This document shows, piece by piece, positions 5,788 through 8,445 of a stretch of 8,445 nt of DNA. Under the pieces are notes generated by a model. It did not search any database, had not been told where the DNA came from, and saw only the letters and a list, made by a program, of their open reading frames with translations. A program made the position numbers and the translations under genes. Position 1 is the first letter of the stretch; every line of letters starts with the position of its first letter. The DNA lies in contig JABMRO010000740.1 of the NCBI GenBank assembly GCA_013202635.1, positions 1-8,445 on the forward strand, given 5' to 3'. The DNA is from Planctomycetota bacterium. Lineage in GTDB: Bacteria; Planctomycetota; Phycisphaerae; Sedimentisphaerales; Anaerobacaceae.

Positions 5788-6423
5788 TTAATTTTCGCTT
5801 GCCTGCTCTCTGTTCAAAACATCTAAAAAAGCCTCTTTTGTAAACAGCATTTTGCGATGGTTGCAAATATCACCGGCGTTCAATTCACTTACAGGCATAA
5901 CAGCTACCTTTGGAATATTATTAGCTGATTTGTAAAGATTAACATCTTCAGAGCTAACCGTCACCAGACAACTGCGATCAATTTTTAAGTTATTCAAAAT
6001 GCTTACAAGCTCTTTTGTTTTTGGTTTTTTAAAATTCAGCCCGTCAACAACCACAACATCGCTTCTCAAAAGCTTTGCCAATATCGCCGAATCCCTGGCC
6101 AACCTTCTTTGCTTTGTTGGCATACGCTGACTGAAATCCCTGAGACTCTTTGCGAAGGTAACACCACCGCCAACACGTTTGCCTGTCCTGATATTGCCAA
6201 TGCGGGCATTACCCGTTCCCTTTTGCCGAAAGAGCTTTTTGCCTGAACCGGCTATCATACTTCTGCCCTTATTGGCGGCTGTTCCAACACGCTTGTTAGC
6301 GTGATACATAACAACGGCCTGCTTAAGCAGCGGGTATCTGACTGAGCCGCCGAAAACCGCCTCATCAACCTTCAAGCTTTCGACTTTCTTCCCATCTGTG
6401 TTGTAAACCGTCAAATTAATCAT
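5788..6423 (-). CDS. rplD: 50S ribosomal protein L4
   Basis: L4 helps shape the exit tunnel; in E. coli it also represses its own S10 operon through the leader. The product is 211 residues. The tunnel-reaching extended loop is present: KKLFRQKGTGNARIGNIRTG (about 62-81) and GGGVTFAKSLRDFSQRMPTKQRRLARDSAILAKL. The C-terminal globular part has VVVVDGLNFKKPKTKELVSIL and a Rossmann-like pattern. The ATG at 6423 follows rplC after 28 nt, with GGAAAA directly upstream as a weak ribosome binding site. Whether L4 regulates this operon, as in E. coli, cannot be judged from sequence alone. Confidence 0.97.
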   Translation of the reverse strand: MINLTVYNTDGKKVESLKVDEAVFGGSVRYPLLKQAVVMYHANKRVGTAANKGRSMIAGSGKKLFRQKGTGNARIGNIRTGKRVGGGVTFAKSLRDFSQRMPTKQRRLARDSAILAKLLRSDVVVVDGLNFKKPKTKELVSILNNLKIDRSCLVTVSSEDVNLYKSANNIPKVAVMPVSELNAGDICNHRKMLFTKEAFLDVLNREQASEN

Positions 6424-6451
6424 TTTTCCAGGTATTCCATTCTTCCACTAC

Positions 6452-7099
6452 TTAGGCTTTTTTTGCACTCCGTACAATGCAATAACCACCGGCCGGACCG
6501 GGCACAGAACCCTTGATGATTAACAAGTTCTTCTCTTCGTCCACCTCTACCAACCTGTGGTTCTTCATAGTAACACGACAGTTGCCCATATGCCCTGCCA
6601 TTCTCTTTCCTTTTTTAGGGCCTGCACCGTGACCTGCGTCACTGCAGTAACTCGCTATCGAGCCGGGAGCTCTGTGTTTTCTTTCCGTGCCGTGCGAGGC
6701 GGGAAAACCGCCAAAACCGTGCCGCTTCATCACTCCGGCAAAACCCTTACCCTTGCTGGTGCCCACGACATCGACAAACTCCTCTTCCGCAAAAACCGAA
6801 ACCGTCACAGAATTTCCAACTTCGTACTGCTGCTCGGTGCCCTCGTCTAATCGCATCTCTTTGATGAATTTCTTCGGGGTTGTGTCGGCCTTCTTGGCAT
6901 GTCCGATTTGCGGATGCTTCCTTCGGGCGGGCTTTATCTCATCGAAACCCAGTTGAACAGCGTTGTAGCCGTCGGTCTCAGTCGTTTTTACCTGCATAAC
7001 GAGACAGGGACCGGCCTGTATAACCGTTACCGGCAATAATTTGCCCAAATCGTCATAGACCTGGGTCATTCCAACTTTTTTTCCTAACAACATTGCCAT
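6452..7099 (-). CDS. rplC: 50S ribosomal protein L3
   Basis: L3 is an early 50S assembly protein whose long loop approaches the peptidyl-transferase centre. From ATG 7099 (MAMLLGKKVGMTQVYDD) it has 215 residues. Landmarks include VIQAGPCLVMQVKT, VTVSVFAEEEFVDVVGTSKGKGFAGVMKRHGFGG, SHGTERKHRAPGSIAS, and KGKRMAGHMGN. The central loop is a little longer than in E. coli and contains SYCSDAGHGAGPKKG, a form I associate with PVC bacteria. The open frame extends to 7135 through the leader element; those 12 residues are not part of L3. A Met two codons further in (7093) is another possible start. The leader copy lies directly before the ATG. Confidence 0.97.
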   Translation of the reverse strand: MAMLLGKKVGMTQVYDDLGKLLPVTVIQAGPCLVMQVKTTETDGYNAVQLGFDEIKPARRKHPQIGHAKKADTTPKKFIKEMRLDEGTEQQYEVGNSVTVSVFAEEEFVDVVGTSKGKGFAGVMKRHGFGGFPASHGTERKHRAPGSIASYCSDAGHGAGPKKGKRMAGHMGNCRVTMKNHRLVEVDEEKNLLIIKGSVPGPAGGYCIVRSAKKA

Positions 7100-7117
7100 T
7101 TCTTCGTATCTCGTATC
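7100..7117 (-). repeat. Leader element copy before rplC
   Basis: GATACGAGATACGAAGAA ends at the rplC ATG. It contains the two heptamers ATACGAG and ATACGAA in tandem, as before rpsC, and no ordinary Shine-Dalgarno sequence except a weak GAAGAA. Confidence 0.65.
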
Positions 7118-7136
7118 TGGTGATTCACTTGGCAAA

Positions 7137-7451
7137 TCAGGCTTTTATCCTTACAAAAACTCCCGCCGGAACTACAAGACGGTTCAATACTTCAACCGTT
7201 CGGGCGTTGGCTTCGTGAATATCAATCAGGCGTTTATGAGTCCTCAACTCGAACTGCTCACGCGATTTTTTGTCGATGTGTGGACTTCGCAAAACTGTAT
7301 ATCTTTCTATACGCGTGGGCAGCGGCACAGGACCGCTAACGCGAGCATTGGTCTTTCGAGCATGCTCCACTATCTCCTTGGCGGATGCATCAAGAGCCCT
7401 GTGGTCGTAAGACTCCATCTTAATTCTTATTCTTTCAGTTTCAGCAGCCAT
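7137..7451 (-). CDS. rpsJ: 30S ribosomal protein S10
   Basis: S10 belongs to the 30S head and, in many bacteria, pairs with NusB in transcription antitermination. The 104-residue product carries RIRIKMESYDHRALDASAKEIVEHARKTNARVSGPVPLPT, then YTVLRSPHIDKKSREQFELRTHKRLIDI, and ends VVPAGVFVRIKA, all standard. It is the first gene of the S10 operon and follows a 474-nt non-coding gap after fusA. The ATG at 7451 has AAAGGA five bases upstream, the clearest Shine-Dalgarno site in the window. A leader hairpin ends about 10 nt before the start codon, and a candidate promoter lies about 80 nt upstream. Confidence 0.98.
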   Translation of the reverse strand: MAAETERIRIKMESYDHRALDASAKEIVEHARKTNARVSGPVPLPTRIERYTVLRSPHIDKKSREQFELRTHKRLIDIHEANARTVEVLNRLVVPAGVFVRIKA

Positions 7452-7456
7452 AACGT

Positions 7457-7462
7457 TCCTTT
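7457..7462 (-). promoter_or_regulatory. Ribosome binding site of rpsJ
   Basis: AAAGGA with a 5-nt gap (ACGTT) to the ATG. It contrasts with most downstream genes, which lack such a site, so initiation at the head of the operon looks conventional. Confidence 0.7.
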
Positions 7463-7488
7463 ACTCAAGCCGATAAAGGCTTGAAGTA
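7462..7488 (-). promoter_or_regulatory. S10 operon leader hairpin
   Basis: TAC(t)TCAAGCC, loop TTTATC, GGCTTGA GTA: a 10-bp stem with one bulged base, directly before the rpsJ ribosome binding site. Its last bases abut AAAGGA, so folding could affect initiation. In E. coli the S10 leader is bound by L4; here any regulator is unknown. No U-run follows, so it is not a terminator. The structure is seen in sequence; its role is inference. Confidence 0.5.
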
Positions 7489-7531
7489 TATCAACTTATA
7501 CAGCAAAAAACAAAACAAAAAACCTGCTTTT

Positions 7532-7559
7532 AGTATATACTTTTTCTGCTATCAGCCAA
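7532..7559 (-). promoter_or_regulatory. Candidate sigma-70-type promoter for the S10 operon
   Basis: TTGGCT, a 16-nt spacer, then TATACT, reading toward rpsJ: four of six and five of six matches to the housekeeping consensus. A start near 7525 would give a leader of about 75 nt that includes the hairpin at 7462-7488. A second, weaker combination (TTGTTT, 17 nt, TATACT at 7485-7513) is also present, but its start would fall inside that hairpin. AT-rich sequence gives such matches by chance, so confidence is limited. Confidence 0.4.
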
Positions 7560-7699
7560 ACGTATCTTGTTTGATTTCTGGCAGGAAAGGCCTTTTTATC
7601 GATTATTGATTCCTCAAATGTTATTTACGATATAGTCATTCAATAACCAACTATCAGTTCGCCTTCCTTAAGAGTTTGGGTTCGGGCTAACTACTACCC

Positions 7700-7727
7700 T
7701 TCCAAAGCTATGCACCAACTTTTGGAA
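7700..7727. repeat. Inverted repeat, 7-bp arms
   Basis: TTCCAAA and TTTGGAA separated by 14 nt, within the moderate-GC block between fusA and rpsJ. Confidence 0.5.
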
Positions 7728-7809
7728 CACCCCTGTTTCTAACAGAGTCATAAACCATCCATGACCATAATACCACAGATATGCCACAGCCCAACTAAGG
7801 TTTACGCAA

Positions 7810-7838
7810 AGCCGTCCTTGGCGATGCTCGCTACGGCT
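7810..7838. repeat. Nested inverted repeat
   Basis: Outer arms AGCCGT/ACGGCT enclose inner arms GCGA/TCGC with a 3-nt loop (TGC). The arrangement recalls REP-like palindromic units, but no second copy is in the window. Confidence 0.45.
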
Positions 7839-7925
7839 GAAAACTCGCAACGTTAACACATAAAACAGAAGCTGTCAACAAAATGTCGATAAAAAAAACT
7901 AAAATATAAAAAAAATTACATTTTT

Positions 7926-8445
7926 TTAAAATATAATTTTCTTGGCAATCTGTTCAGGGACCTTCTCATAGCTCAAAGGCTCCATAGTAAATGTCCCCCT
8001 GCCGGCCGTTACGCTTCTAATTTCGCTGGAATATCCAAACAATTCCACCAGCGGTGCCTTAGCATCAATTACCTGCATACTTCCATGTACATGACAATCC
8101 GTGATTAGTCCCCTTTTTGCAAGCAAATTACCCTGCACAGCCCCAAAATTGACCTGCGGCACTACGACCTGAAGCCTCATCACCGGCTCAAGTAATACCG
8201 GCACTGCCTCTTTTACCGCTTTTTCAACCGCAATTGCGGCCGCCTGCTCAAAGGCAAGTCCAGAGGAATCCACAGAATGAAATGAGCCGTCAATTAGTGT
8301 AACTTTAATTCCCACAATAGGATAGCCCGACAATACACCGCTGCTTAATGCATCCTCGCACCCACTTTTAACATCAGGAATGTACTCTCTCGGCACGGCA
8401 TCCCCGGGGGCCTCATTTTGGAATTCAAAATCACGTCTCCAATGG
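7926..8445 (-). CDS. fusA: Elongation factor G, C-terminal part (5' end beyond window)
   Basis: EF-G is the GTPase that drives ribosomal translocation. The window holds the last 172 codons. The frame is open to the edge: upstream of the GTG at 8396 it continues through RRDFEFQNEAPGDAVP, so that GTG is not the start. Domain IV is shown by VPREYIPDVKSG, SGVLSGYPIVGIKVTLIDGSFHSVDSS and FEQAAAIAVEKAV. Domain V is shown by LLEPVMRLQVVVP, the KRGLITDCHVHGSMQVIDAKAPLVELFGYSSEIRS block, and GRGTFTMEPLSYEKVP near the end. The stop is TAA at 7926. The GTPase domain is outside the window, so I cannot say whether this is the main EF-G or a paralogue. Its position before rpsJ favours the main gene. Confidence 0.95.
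   Translation of the reverse strand, partial: HWRRDFEFQNEAPGDAVPREYIPDVKSGCEDALSSGVLSGYPIVGIKVTLIDGSFHSVDSSGLAFEQAAAIAVEKAVKEAVPVLLEPVMRLQVVVPQVNFGAVQGNLLAKRGLITDCHVHGSMQVIDAKAPLVELFGYSSEIRSVTAGRGTFTMEPLSYEKVPEQIAKKIIF

Larger units (their letters stand above)
7671..7855. repeat. Inverted-repeat-rich block, possible dispersed or mobile repeat
   Basis: By count, 86 of 180 bases at 7671-7850 are G or C, against about 17% on the fusA side and 28% on the rpsJ side. It contains three compact inverted repeats: TTCCAAA/TTTGGAA (7700-7727), CTGTT/AACAG (7733-7745), and AGCCGT/ACGGCT (7810-7838) with GCGA/TCGC nested inside. An open frame on the minus strand (7668-7859, GTG start) crosses it but has no ribosome binding site and no family I recognise. 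The sharp composition change and the stems suggest an inserted non-coding repeat. Only one copy is in the window, so this is inference. Confidence 0.4.
7452..7925. other. Non-coding region between fusA and rpsJ
   Basis: 474 bases without a convincing gene. Reading with the genes, it holds an A/T-only inverted repeat with T-runs right after the fusA stop, an AT-rich stretch (12 G/C in 70 bases at 7861-7930), a block of about 48% GC with inverted repeats (7671-7855), then an AT-rich leader with the candidate promoter and hairpin before rpsJ. In many bacteria tuf lies here; no trace of it is visible. Confidence 0.8.

Noticed and set aside
5777..5866. 30-residue N-terminal extension of L23
   Set aside because: It overlaps the end of rplD in another frame and has no L23 character; GTG 5776 fits the family length.
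7668..7859. 63-codon minus-strand open frame between fusA and rpsJ
   Set aside because: GTG start without a ribosome binding site, no family recognised, and it runs through inverted repeats; better explained as part of a non-coding repeat block.
7850..7878. TTGACA-17-TAACGT promoter after fusA
   Set aside because: Perfect -35 but poor -10, and it lies far (about 400 nt) upstream of rpsJ; the pair at 7532-7559 is more plausible.
7909..7927. Terminator after fusA: 8-bp stem with T-runs downstream
   Set aside because: The stem is A:T only and overlaps the fusA stop codon; too weak for an intrinsic terminator, and such stems arise by chance in AT-rich sequence.
8394..8396. GTG as start of a short EF-G C-terminal gene
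   Set aside because: The frame remains open and EF-G-like (FEFQNEAPGDAVP) to the window edge, so it is the tail of a longer gene.

Overview
The window is a minus-strand stretch of bacterial translation genes, read from high to low coordinates. It holds the 3' end of fusA (EF-G), a 474-base intergenic region, the complete S10 operon (rpsJ-rplC-rplD-rplW-rplB-rpsS-rplV-rpsC-rplP-rpmC-rpsQ) and the first part of the spc operon (rplN-rplX-rplE-rpsN-rpsH, the last cut by the window edge). No plus-strand gene is supported. Every gene is identified from its own protein sequence and the order is the canonical bacterial one.

The organism looks like a planctomycete-type bacterium (PVC group), plausibly in the Phycisphaerae. 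This is inference from protein style: the EF-G C-terminus, the L2 segment NPVAHPMGGGEGR followed by HPCSPTG, and the longer L3 and L14 loops. fusA lies directly before rpsJ with no tuf between them. S14 is the short zinc-binding form.

Layout: 7926-8445 EF-G domains IV-V; 7452-7925 non-coding, with a moderate-GC, inverted-repeat-rich block (about 7671-7855) between AT-rich flanks, a candidate promoter (7532-7559) and a leader hairpin (7462-7488) just before rpsJ; 1885-7451 S10 operon with short spacers of 0-63 nt; 1-1868 spc operon. The genes encode proteins of both ribosomal subunits plus the translocase, and their tight spacing suggests one long transcript.

Two things stand out. (1) Ribosomal protein L22 carries about 73 extra N-terminal residues whose pattern resembles a Cro/XRE-type helix-turn-helix domain. 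(2) Many of the intergenic gaps carry the same short element, close to ATACGAGATACGAAATT, immediately before the start codon, in genes that mostly lack an ordinary Shine-Dalgarno sequence. Lesser points are a long S3 tail, small intercistronic hairpins and the repeat block before rpsJ.
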